From positions 1-34,080 of the forward strand of contig JABFWM010000098.1 in assembly GCA_013362195.1 (NCBI GenBank): 34,080 bases of DNA. Direction: 5' to 3'. The notes beneath the pieces are model-generated. The model worked only from the letters and a program-made list of their open reading frames with translations, was not told the origin of the DNA and ran no database searches. Each line of letters opens with the position of its first letter. The first letter of the stretch is position 1. The translations under genes were made by a program, and so were the position numbers. This DNA comes from Acidobacteriota bacterium (GTDB lineage: Bacteria; Acidobacteriota; Vicinamibacteria; Vicinamibacterales; 2-12-FULL-66-21). Of the stretch, positions 24,426 to 32,456 are shown piece by piece.

Positions 24426-25150
24426 TGCGGCCGCGCCTCAGCGCCTCCCTGGCGACACCCGAAGGCAAGGCGCGGTACGTTCGCGGCCTCTTCGCGACGA
24501 TCGCCGATCGCTACGATCTCATCACCCGCGTCCTGTCGTACGGCCTCGACGGTTCGTGGAAGCGGCGGCTTGCGGCGATGACCGATCCCGCGCCGCAGCG
24601 CGCGCTCGACCTGGCGTGCGGGACCGGGGACATCGCGTTCGCGCTTCGCGATCGCGGGCATGCCGTCGTCGCACTCGACATCACGGCCCGCATGATCGAG
24701 CTGGCCGCCGCCCGCGCCCGCCGATTGCAATCCTGTCAGTCGCTGACGTTTCTGATCGGTGACATGACAGCCTTGCCGTTCGCGGGCGCGAGCTTCGATC
24801 TCGTGACCACCGGCTACGGACTGCGCAACGTGCCGCGGCTGCAGCCCGCCATCGACGAGATCCGCCGCGTGCTGCGGCCTGGCGGACTGCTGCTGTCGCT
24901 CGACTTCGATCGGCCGGTGTTTGCGCCCGTCCGCTGGATCTACCTCGCGTATTTGACGCTGGTCGGCAGTGCGCTCGGCGCGCTGTTCCATGCCGATCCC
25001 GATACCTATCGCTATATTCCTGAATCGATCAAGCGCTACCCCGGCGCATCGGAAGTGTCGCGCCTGCTGGAGGACAGCGGGTTCACGTCCTGTGAGGTGG
25101 TGCCCGTGCTGGGCGGTCTGCTGGCGATCAACACCGCACGACGCATTTGA
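24422..25150 (+). CDS. UbiE/MenG-type quinone methyltransferase
   Basis: ADRYDLITRVLSYGLDGSWKRR, ALDLACGTGDIA, TTGYGLRNVPRL; ATGA overlap with the cupredoxin gene. Confidence 0.87.
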   Translation: MMRPRLSASLATPEGKARYVRGLFATIADRYDLITRVLSYGLDGSWKRRLAAMTDPAPQRALDLACGTGDIAFALRDRGHAVVALDITARMIELAAARARRLQSCQSLTFLIGDMTALPFAGASFDLVTTGYGLRNVPRLQPAIDEIRRVLRPGGLLLSLDFDRPVFAPVRWIYLAYLTLVGSALGALFHADPDTYRYIPESIKRYPGASEVSRLLEDSGFTSCEVVPVLGGLLAINTARRI

Positions 25151-25424
25151 GTTCGGGCGCACGACCGATCAGACGAGTCGAGCGCGCACGCAGGCGGCAC
25201 ACTTGCATGACCTGTTAGGATCATGGAAGCGCTGCGGGCCGACCCGGGTGGCGCCCTTCACACAACTGCTCATCCATGCCCATGCACGACAGGGGCGGCG
25301 CGGCGGCCGTTCATGTCCGAGGACCGCGTGCGCGCACGAGAGCAGGCGCGCCGTGCGCTCCGATGGCCGCGCGGCTCGAATAAAGGTGGCAACAGTGCGC
25401 AGTTCCGGCGCGGGCAGCTAAAGC

Positions 25425-28334
25425 GTGAATGTAGCGGATCCGACAGTCTGGTGGGATAACGGCGTGAATTTGCTCGATTCATTGCTGGACGCGATCGTCC
25501 GCCTCGATGGCGACGCGCTGGTGATGCACGTCGGCGAGAAGCCGTACGTCGTCACCACGTCCGCGGCCATGAACGAGTTCCGCGGGCCGCTCGCATGGGG
25601 ACAGGTCGAACTGTCGTCGCGTGTGCTGACGTCCGAAGCCGTGCTCGGGATGCTCGGGCAGATCCTGCCGCTCCAACTGCGCCAGACGCTCGAGGAATAC
25701 GGCGCGGTCGAACACGAGGTTGCGGCGTACAACACGGCCGATCGCTTCACCGCCATCGCCGCGCGCGGCGGCGACGACGTGTGGCTCGAGTTGAGCAGGC
25801 ATCGTCCCGAGCCGGTGCAGCCCGCCGTCGAGGAAGGGCCTGCACCGCCGGCGGAGGAGGACGCAGCGGTTGCGGCAGACTCGCCGGGCGCCCCCGCGGT
25901 TCCAGCTGCTGCCGCCGAGGGCCCCGCACTCATCGAGGTCGCGGCTGGCGGTCACGTCCCCGCAGCGATGGACGTTCCAACCGTGCATGTTCCCGAGCCC
26001 GCGGCGATCGAAGTGCCGCCCGTTGCGGAGCCTGCACCGATCGAGAACGCGGCAGACGACGATGCCGCAGCGGTGGAGGGCGAGGTTCCCGCCTTCGCTG
26101 AAGCGCCCGCAACGCTTGACGTTTCGCAAGCGAACGCTCAGGCATCCCCGCCGATGGACGTTGCGCCGTCTCACATCGAGAAACCGGTGGACGTGGCGCC
26201 GGTGCCAAGTGAGCAACCGGTATTCGCTGATATTGCGGTGGAGATCGAGGAGCCCGCCGCCGAGCACGCCCGCGCGGACGCCGAGGAGCCCGTCGCTCGG
26301 CCGCCCGAGCGCCTCGAAGAGCGCGCAGTAATCGAGACCGGTCCAGCACACGGCTTCGAGTCCGAATCCGTCGAGCCCGTCCAGGTACCTCCTCAAGAAC
26401 TGGTGGCCGTTGCCGACGCGTTCTTCCCGGCCACGCCCGCCGCGGCAGATGCCGTCGCGGCGGAGGAAGACGAAGTCGAACTGGCGTTCGGTCAGGTAGT
26501 GCCCGCCGTGCCGCCCTCTGCTGCCGCGGCGGCGGAGCCGGAGGCGCCGTTCGAAATCGTTCAGGAGGTTCGCCAGGACGCGCCGACCGATGACGATGTA
26601 GATGCGCTGCTCGCGGCGAGCGCTGCCGCGTTGCTGCAGAGCGCGCCGGTCTCGCACGCGCCAATCGACTTTGACCATTTGCCGCTGCCTCCCGTCGAGG
26701 AAGCACCCGAAATCGCCCGGGCGTTCGATGTCGAGGCGGCGCTCGCGCCCGCGCCGTTCGTCGCGCCAGCCGACGCGGCGCCGATTGCGCCGCACGAAGC
26801 GCCTGGCCGCGCGGTCACGCAGCCGCACGAAGCCAGGCCGGCGCAGGCGCCCATTCCATCGAGCCCGCTCGGTGATCTAGAATCGCCTGCGATCGCGCAC
26901 GAGGCGATCGATCTCATCCCGCCTCCACAGCCGGAACCCAGGCCGGCCGCCGCTGAAACCGAACCGCAACCGGTTGCGCTCGCCGCCGAGTCCCCGTCGG
27001 CCGCGGTACCGCCGGAAGTCGTTCACGTTGTCGAAAGAGAGACGCACGCCATTCCAGCCGTCACGTTCGATACGCGTGCGCCACAACACGAGCCTGCCCC
27101 CGTTGTGGCGGAAGCCGAACCCCAGCCCGTCACCCTCGCTCAGCAGCCCACGGCCGAGCGCGCGGTGATCCTGCCGCTTTCGCGGCGCCAGATCCGTCAG
27201 GAGCCGTCGATCCCCGCGGCGCCGCATGCGACGCCCGTGCTGTCGATCGACGAGCTGCTCCGTGTGGCCGCGGCCCGCGGCGCGTCCACCGTCTATCTCG
27301 TCGCGCAGTCGCGTCCGATGGTGCGGGCCGACGGCGAGATCAACGTGCTCGAGATCGGCCGCGGCACGCCGCTGGCGGAAGCCGACCTCGATCGGCTGAT
27401 GCTCGACATGGCGCCAGCCGGCGCGCGTGAAGCCTGGCAGCGCGGCCTGACCGCCGAGTGGATGTGCGACGTCGCCGATGTCGGACGCGTCCGCTGCATG
27501 ACGTTCCGCGATCACCGCGGCCCGGGACTCATCTTCCGGATGCTCCCGCCGCAGGCGATCTCGGCGGACCAGCTCGGGCTCACCGCCGAAGTGCAGGCGC
27601 TCTGCGCCCAGTCGGATGGCCTCGTGCTGATCACCGGCCCGCGCGCGAGCGGCAAATCGACGCTGATGGCGTCGTTCGTCGATCTGATCAACCGCACGCG
27701 CAGCGATCACGTGGTCACGATCGAGTCGCAGATCGGGTTCGTGCACGAGAGCCGGCGCTCGTTCATCAGCCAGCGCGAAGTGCGCGAAGGCGAATCCGTC
27801 GCCGCCGGCGTGCGATCGGCGCTCCGCGAGGATCCGGACGTCCTGTTCATCAGCGATCTGCGGTCGCCGGAAACTGCCTCCGCGGCGGTTGACGCGGCCG
27901 AATCCGGGCGGCTCGTCGTCGCGTCGCTGCCGGCCGCATCGACCGTGGCCGCGGTCGATCGCATGCTGGAGCTGCTGCCGGGCGGCCGCCGGGCGCAGGC
28001 GCAGGCGGCGCTCGCCGCTTCCTTGCGCGGCGTTGTCGCACAGGTGCTCGTCCGCCGCGTCCGGGGCGGCCGCGTCGCGGCGCGCGAAGTGCTGCTGAAT
28101 ACCGCGGCGGTGGCCAGCCTGATTCAGGAAGCGAAGACCGCGCAGCTGCCGCTCGCGATCGAGAGCGGACGCCGGCACGGCATGATGCCGCTCAACGATG
28201 CGCTCGCCGGGTTCGTGCGCGACGGCACGGTGCACGTCATCGAGGCGTACCGCAAGGCGTTCGACAAGCAGGCGCTGCTGACGGCGCTTCGCCGCGACGG
28301 CATCGACACGTCGTTCGCCGAGAAGCTCGCCTGA
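25425..28334 (+). CDS. PilT/GspE-like secretion ATPase family protein with duplicated N-terminal-type domain and long Pro/Ala/Glu-rich linker
   Basis: GTG start; C-terminal GPRASGKST Walker A, TIESQIGFVHESRRSFISQREV, EDPDVLFISDLRSPET; ~450-aa low-complexity linker. Confidence 0.8.
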   Translation: MNVADPTVWWDNGVNLLDSLLDAIVRLDGDALVMHVGEKPYVVTTSAAMNEFRGPLAWGQVELSSRVLTSEAVLGMLGQILPLQLRQTLEEYGAVEHEVAAYNTADRFTAIAARGGDDVWLELSRHRPEPVQPAVEEGPAPPAEEDAAVAADSPGAPAVPAAAAEGPALIEVAAGGHVPAAMDVPTVHVPEPAAIEVPPVAEPAPIENAADDDAAAVEGEVPAFAEAPATLDVSQANAQASPPMDVAPSHIEKPVDVAPVPSEQPVFADIAVEIEEPAAEHARADAEEPVARPPERLEERAVIETGPAHGFESESVEPVQVPPQELVAVADAFFPATPAAADAVAAEEDEVELAFGQVVPAVPPSAAAAAEPEAPFEIVQEVRQDAPTDDDVDALLAASAAALLQSAPVSHAPIDFDHLPLPPVEEAPEIARAFDVEAALAPAPFVAPADAAPIAPHEAPGRAVTQPHEARPAQAPIPSSPLGDLESPAIAHEAIDLIPPPQPEPRPAAAETEPQPVALAAESPSAAVPPEVVHVVERETHAIPAVTFDTRAPQHEPAPVVAEAEPQPVTLAQQPTAERAVILPLSRRQIRQEPSIPAAPHATPVLSIDELLRVAAARGASTVYLVAQSRPMVRADGEINVLEIGRGTPLAEADLDRLMLDMAPAGAREAWQRGLTAEWMCDVADVGRVRCMTFRDHRGPGLIFRMLPPQAISADQLGLTAEVQALCAQSDGLVLITGPRASGKSTLMASFVDLINRTRSDHVVTIESQIGFVHESRRSFISQREVREGESVAAGVRSALREDPDVLFISDLRSPETASAAVDAAESGRLVVASLPAASTVAAVDRMLELLPGGRRAQAQAALAASLRGVVAQVLVRRVRGGRVAAREVLLNTAAVASLIQEAKTAQLPLAIESGRRHGMMPLNDALAGFVRDGTVHVIEAYRKAFDKQALLTALRRDGIDTSFAEKLA

Positions 28335-28756
28335 TGGAAGTGTCCGATGTCCGGCGGCGCCTGCGCGGCGCCATCGAGCAGGCCAAGCGCCGCGCCGTCG
28401 AGCGCCGGACGCGCGCCGATCAGGCGTCGCGCGACTACGAGCCGTTCCTGACCCACATCGCCGTGCCCACGCTGCAAGCGCTGGCTCAGGCGCTCATCGC
28501 CGAAGGCCACCGCTTCAGGATGACGACACCAGGGCAGACGGTGCGCCTCGGCGCGGAGTTCGCGCCAGACGACTACCTGGAGCTGTCGCTGGACACCGAG
28601 CGCGAGGCGCCCGCGGTGCTCTTGCGCACGAGCCGCGGCCGCGGCCGTCGCAACGTCGGAACGGAGCGCGTGCTCGGCGGTCCGATCGGCGACATCACCG
28701 ACGAGCAGCTCCTGTCGGCCGTGCTCGAGGAGCTCATTCCCTTCGTCGAACGCTGA
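28334..28756 (+). CDS. conserved hypothetical protein (140 aa)
   Basis: ORF overlapping the upstream stop (TGATG); co-directional with the PilT-like gene. Confidence 0.65.
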   Translation: MEVSDVRRRLRGAIEQAKRRAVERRTRADQASRDYEPFLTHIAVPTLQALAQALIAEGHRFRMTTPGQTVRLGAEFAPDDYLELSLDTEREAPAVLLRTSRGRGRRNVGTERVLGGPIGDITDEQLLSAVLEELIPFVER

Positions 28757-28837
28757 ACACGGCTCTGTCGCTTGCGCGGCCCGTGAACGTACGGGCACGG
28801 GGGCGTGGTCCGTCAACGCACTGACGTCGGTGCGCGA

Positions 28838-30034
28838 TTACAGGTGGATGGCCGCCGCCTCGAACAGCGACTGGATCTCCTGGTCGTTCAACCCGACATC
28901 GTCGCGCAGGATCGATCGCGTGTGCTGACCGAGGGTCGGCGGCGCCTGCGTGACATGCGGCGGCGTCGCGGACATCTTGATTGGATTGCCGAGGACGCGA
29001 ACGTTGCCGGCGGTGGCGTGGGGCAGCTCGACGATCATGTCGCGCGCGGCCAGCTGCGGGTCGGCGAGCGCCTCGGAGACGCTGCGGACCGCGCCGCACG
29101 GGATGCCCGCATCGGTGAGCGCGCGCAGCAGCGCGTCGCGCCGCCACCGCCCGAAGGCGTCGAGCAGCACCGGCCGCAGCGCGTCGTAGTTGCTGACGCG
29201 GGCGGCATTGCTTGAAAAGCGCGCCTCGGCGGCCAGCGCGGAGCGCCCCAGCACGTCGCACAGGCGGCGAAACTGCTCGTCGTTGCCCACCGACAGCACG
29301 AACTCGCCGTCCGCGGACGAGAAGGTGTCGTACGGCGCGATCGACGGATGCCTGTTCCCCATCCGCGACGGCGTGCCGCCGGTCGCGAACGCACTTGCCG
29401 CTTGATACGTGAGCAGCGCCGCGACCGAGTCGAGCATGCCGACGTCGACGTATTGGCCGCAGCCGGTGCGCTCGCGCGCGTGGATCGCAGCGAGCACGCC
29501 CTGGGCCGCGAAGAGACCGGTGGCGATATCGGCGATGGCGACGCCGAGACGGAATGGCGGTCCGTCCGCCGCGCCGGTGATGCTCATCAATCCGCCCTCG
29601 GCCTGCATCATCGCGTCGTAGCCCGCTTCCGCGCGGCGCGGGCCGGTCTGACCGAACCCCGAGATCGAGCAGTACACCAGGCGCGGATGACGCCGCGCCA
29701 CGGTCGCGTAATCGAGGCCGAATCGCGCCATCGTGCCGGGACGAAAATTCTCGACCAGGACGTCGGCGCGATCGAGCAGGGCGCTGACGATCCGCTGCGC
29801 CCCGGCGTGCTTCAAGTCGAGCGCCAGGCTTTCCTTGTTGCGGTTGATGCTGAGGAAGTACGCGCTCTCGCCGTCGACGAACGGGGGGCCCCACGCGCGC
29901 GTGTCGTCGCCGCGGCCCGGCTGCTCGATCTTGATCACGCGGGCGCCGAGGTCGGCGAGCTGCATCGTGCAGTAGGGGCCGGACAGCACCCGGGTGAAGT
30001 CGAGCACCAGCACGCCGTCGAGCGGTTGCGCCAT
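28838..30034 (-). CDS. CaiB/BaiF family (class III) CoA transferase
   Basis: MAQPLDGVLVLDFTRVLSGPYCTMQLADLGARVIKIEQPGRGDDTR; NRNKESLALDLK; VLVENFRPGTMARFGLDY. Confidence 0.92.
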   Translation of the reverse strand: MAQPLDGVLVLDFTRVLSGPYCTMQLADLGARVIKIEQPGRGDDTRAWGPPFVDGESAYFLSINRNKESLALDLKHAGAQRIVSALLDRADVLVENFRPGTMARFGLDYATVARRHPRLVYCSISGFGQTGPRRAEAGYDAMMQAEGGLMSITGAADGPPFRLGVAIADIATGLFAAQGVLAAIHARERTGCGQYVDVGMLDSVAALLTYQAASAFATGGTPSRMGNRHPSIAPYDTFSSADGEFVLSVGNDEQFRRLCDVLGRSALAAEARFSSNAARVSNYDALRPVLLDAFGRWRRDALLRALTDAGIPCGAVRSVSEALADPQLAARDMIVELPHATAGNVRVLGNPIKMSATPPHVTQAPPTLGQHTRSILRDDVGLNDQEIQSLFEAAAIHL

Positions 30035-30046
30035 AATCGGAGGAGG

Positions 30047-30301
30047 ATGAAGATTACCGTCTACTCCGGCGCGCATTGACGCGCCTGCGACGAGGTGAAG
30101 GAGTTTCTTTCACGCGCAGGCCACAGCTTCGAGACGAAGAACATCGAGGAGGACGACGACGCCTACCGCGAGCTGATCGCGCTCGGCGCCCGCTCGGTGC
30201 CGGTGACCGTCATCGGCGAGCGCATGATTACCGGCTTCGACCAGGCGCAGCTCCGCTCGGCGCTCGCCGATGCCGGCGACCGACCGTCACGAGATCGCTG
30301 A
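30047..30301 (+). CDS. glutaredoxin-family protein with in-frame TGA at 30077-30079; candidate selenoprotein (MKITVYSGAH-U-RACDEVKEFLSRAGHSFETKN...)
   Basis: GGAGGAGG upstream of ATG 30047; ten codons, TGA, then the same frame continues to TGA 30299-30301 with glutaredoxin motifs (ARSVPVTVIGERMITGFD); TGA replaces the first Cys of CxxC. Confidence 0.75.
30083..30121 (+). promoter_or_regulatory. candidate bacterial SECIS element
   Basis: Lower stem GCCTGCG (30083-89)/CGCAGGC (30115-121), upper stem GTGAAGG (30095-101)/CTTTCAC (30107-113) with one G-U pair, loop AGTTT (30102-106); loop begins 22 nt after the TGA. Confidence 0.6.
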
Positions 30302-31301
30302 GCAGCGCGTAGGCGGTCTGGGTCAGGCTGCCGCCCAGCTGCGTGATCGCGATCTCGCCGAGGAGATCGGTCTGCAGGATCAGCGCGTTCGCCATCCCGC
30401 GCAGCCCCGCCAGCATGTCACTCTCGGGCAGTTCGACGGGGCGCACCGACGTCAGGACACCGGTCGGCGTGCGCGCCGCCGACGCGACCAGCCGCACCCG
30501 CGCGCCGCGGCCCTTGGCGGCCATGGCGAGCCGCGCGGTGGCCTGGCCGATCCCTTCGCGGTCGACCCCGAGCGGGGTGATTTGCGCGCGCATCAGCACG
30601 TTTGCCAGCGCCGCCGCCTTGGCCGCGGCGTCCCACCCGTCGACGTCGAGCGACGGATCCGATTCCGCGATCCCCTCCGCCTGCATCCGCGCGAGCGCCG
30701 TGTCGAAGCTCTCGCCGTCCTCGATCGCGCTGAGGATGTGGTTCGTCGTGCTGTTGATGACGCCGCGAAACCCGAAGATGTCGACCGCCGGCAGGGTTTC
30801 GCGAACCAGATTGAACACCGGCACGCCGTCCATCACCGCGCCTTCGAACAGAAACGACACGCCGCGGTCGGCGGCCAGGGCGCTCAGTTCCTCGTAGGCG
30901 AAGGCGGCGGGACCCTTGTTCGCCGTCACGACATGGCAGCCCGCCTGCAGCGCCGCGCGCACGTGATCGATCGCCGGCTGCCCCGCGCCGATGTCGAGCG
31001 TGGTCGTCTCGACGAGCACGCGGAGCGAACCGTCGCTCCGGGCGAGATGCCGAATGACCTCGAAGCTGTCGTGCGCCGGCACCGCGCCGTTCACCTGGAG
31101 GTCCCCGTTCTCCCGCTGCGCCGCCGCGATGGCATCGAGGCCATGCCCGGCGACGACGCAGCCGTGGCGCGCGGTCGCGATGCCCACGATCCGGCAGTCG
31201 AGGTCGTAATCGAGAGAGAGCCAGTCCCGCCGCTCTTCCAGCAGCGTCGCGAAGCGTCGGCCGACGTGGCCGAATCCGACCAGCGCGAGATCAGCGCGCA
31301 T
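30228..31301 (-). CDS. hom: homoserine dehydrogenase
   Basis: ALVGFGHVGRRFA, VVTANKGPAAFAYEEL, FEGAVMDGVPVFNL, GVINSTTNHILSAIEDG, AEGIAESDPSLDVDGWDAAAKAA. Confidence 0.93.
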   Translation of the reverse strand: MRADLALVGFGHVGRRFATLLEERRDWLSLDYDLDCRIVGIATARHGCVVAGHGLDAIAAAQRENGDLQVNGAVPAHDSFEVIRHLARSDGSLRVLVETTTLDIGAGQPAIDHVRAALQAGCHVVTANKGPAAFAYEELSALAADRGVSFLFEGAVMDGVPVFNLVRETLPAVDIFGFRGVINSTTNHILSAIEDGESFDTALARMQAEGIAESDPSLDVDGWDAAAKAAALANVLMRAQITPLGVDREGIGQATARLAMAAKGRGARVRLVASAARTPTGVLTSVRPVELPESDMLAGLRGMANALILQTDLLGEIAITQLGGSLTQTAYALLSDLVTVGRRHRRAPSGAAPGRSR

Positions 31302-32430
31302 TCATCATGACGCTGTCGAGGAATGCGCCGGTCACCTCGAGTGCCCGCGACAGGTAGGTCGGTTCGGATCCAAACCCGATGCGCACGTAGCCGTCCATCT
31401 CGAAATGATCGCCGGGCACGATGAGCACACCGGCTTCATCGCGGAGCCTCGTCGTCAGCGTCGTCGAAGAGATCGGATGCGGGTACTTGATGAAGGCGAT
31501 CGCCCCGGCTTCGGGCGGAACGTGCGTCAAGCCGTCGCGCTGATCGATCCATCGCTTCAGGACCGGGTAGTTCGCGCGGATGATGCCGCGGGTCCGCGCG
31601 AGCAGGGTGGCGCGGCGCGACGGCTGCAGCGCCATGCCCGCGAGGCAGTCGTTGATCGCGCCCGGCGCGATGGTGGTGTAGTCGTGAATGCCCCACAGAT
31701 CCGCGATGAGATCCGGCGGTCCGACGACCCATCCGATGCGCAGGCCGGGCAGTCCATAGGCCTTCGACAAGCCGCTGGTCACGACCGCGCGCTCGTAGCG
31801 GCCCCACACGCTCGGGGTCTCGTCCGCCTCGCGTTCGGCGCCGCGATAGATTTCGTCGCTCACCACCCACGCGCCGGCGGTCGCGGCAATCCGGCAGACC
31901 TCGTCGAGCACCGCCGCGTCGAGCCTGGCGCCGGTGGGGTTGTTCGGATTGCACAGAAGGATCGCGCGGGTCCGGCGCGACACCATCCCGCGGAGCGCCT
32001 CGAGGTCGCCAATCCAGCGGATCGAGGAGCCGTCACGCTGTTGCCGGAGCGGCCACTCGCGCACGTTTGCGCCGAGCGCGCGCGCCACTCCCCGCGCCTG
32101 CAGGTAGTTCGGCGTCATGAACACGATCTCGTCCCCGGCCTGGACGAGCCGCGTCAGCAGCACGAAATTGGCTTCCGAGCCGCCGTTCGTGACTTCGACG
32201 TGATCGACGCCGGCGCCTGGATACATCGCCGCGACGAGCGAGCGCAGCTCGATGGTGCCGTTGGTCTGCGGATACCCGAGCTCCCGCTCGAACATCGCCA
32301 CCTGCAGTTCGGGCGTGTCGACCAGATCGGCGACGCGCAGCGGATGGACCCCGCTTTCCGACAGGTTCCACGCGACGCGGTGCTCCCAGATCGACTGGTA
32401 GCGCTCGAGCGCAAACGGTTCGAGCTTCAT
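31291..32430 (-). CDS. PLP-dependent class I/II aminotransferase
   Basis: LLCNPNNPTGARL, VVSDEIYRGAE, TSGLSKAYGLPGLRIGW; overlaps hom by 11 bp. Confidence 0.92.
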   Translation of the reverse strand: MKLEPFALERYQSIWEHRVAWNLSESGVHPLRVADLVDTPELQVAMFERELGYPQTNGTIELRSLVAAMYPGAGVDHVEVTNGGSEANFVLLTRLVQAGDEIVFMTPNYLQARGVARALGANVREWPLRQQRDGSSIRWIGDLEALRGMVSRRTRAILLCNPNNPTGARLDAAVLDEVCRIAATAGAWVVSDEIYRGAEREADETPSVWGRYERAVVTSGLSKAYGLPGLRIGWVVGPPDLIADLWGIHDYTTIAPGAINDCLAGMALQPSRRATLLARTRGIIRANYPVLKRWIDQRDGLTHVPPEAGAIAFIKYPHPISSTTLTTRLRDEAGVLIVPGDHFEMDGYVRIGFGSEPTYLSRALEVTGAFLDSVMMNAR

Positions 32431-32456
32431 GCTGGCAGTGTAGTCGAAATCCCCGC

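Noticed and set aside
25151-25424. Riboswitch or small gene upstream of the PilT-like gene
   Set aside because: Short ORFs here lack support and I could not identify a known structured RNA by eye.
25479-26828. 449-aa - strand ORF opposite the PilT-like linker
   Set aside because: Reverse complement of Ala/Pro/Glu-rich linker; repetitive Arg/Gly composition.
30077-30079. Simple pseudogene or nonsense mutation explanation for the glutaredoxin
   Set aside because: Not excluded, but the exact Cys-position TGA plus a well-placed hairpin and otherwise intact frame make recoding the better hypothesis; Sec machinery must be checked outside this window.
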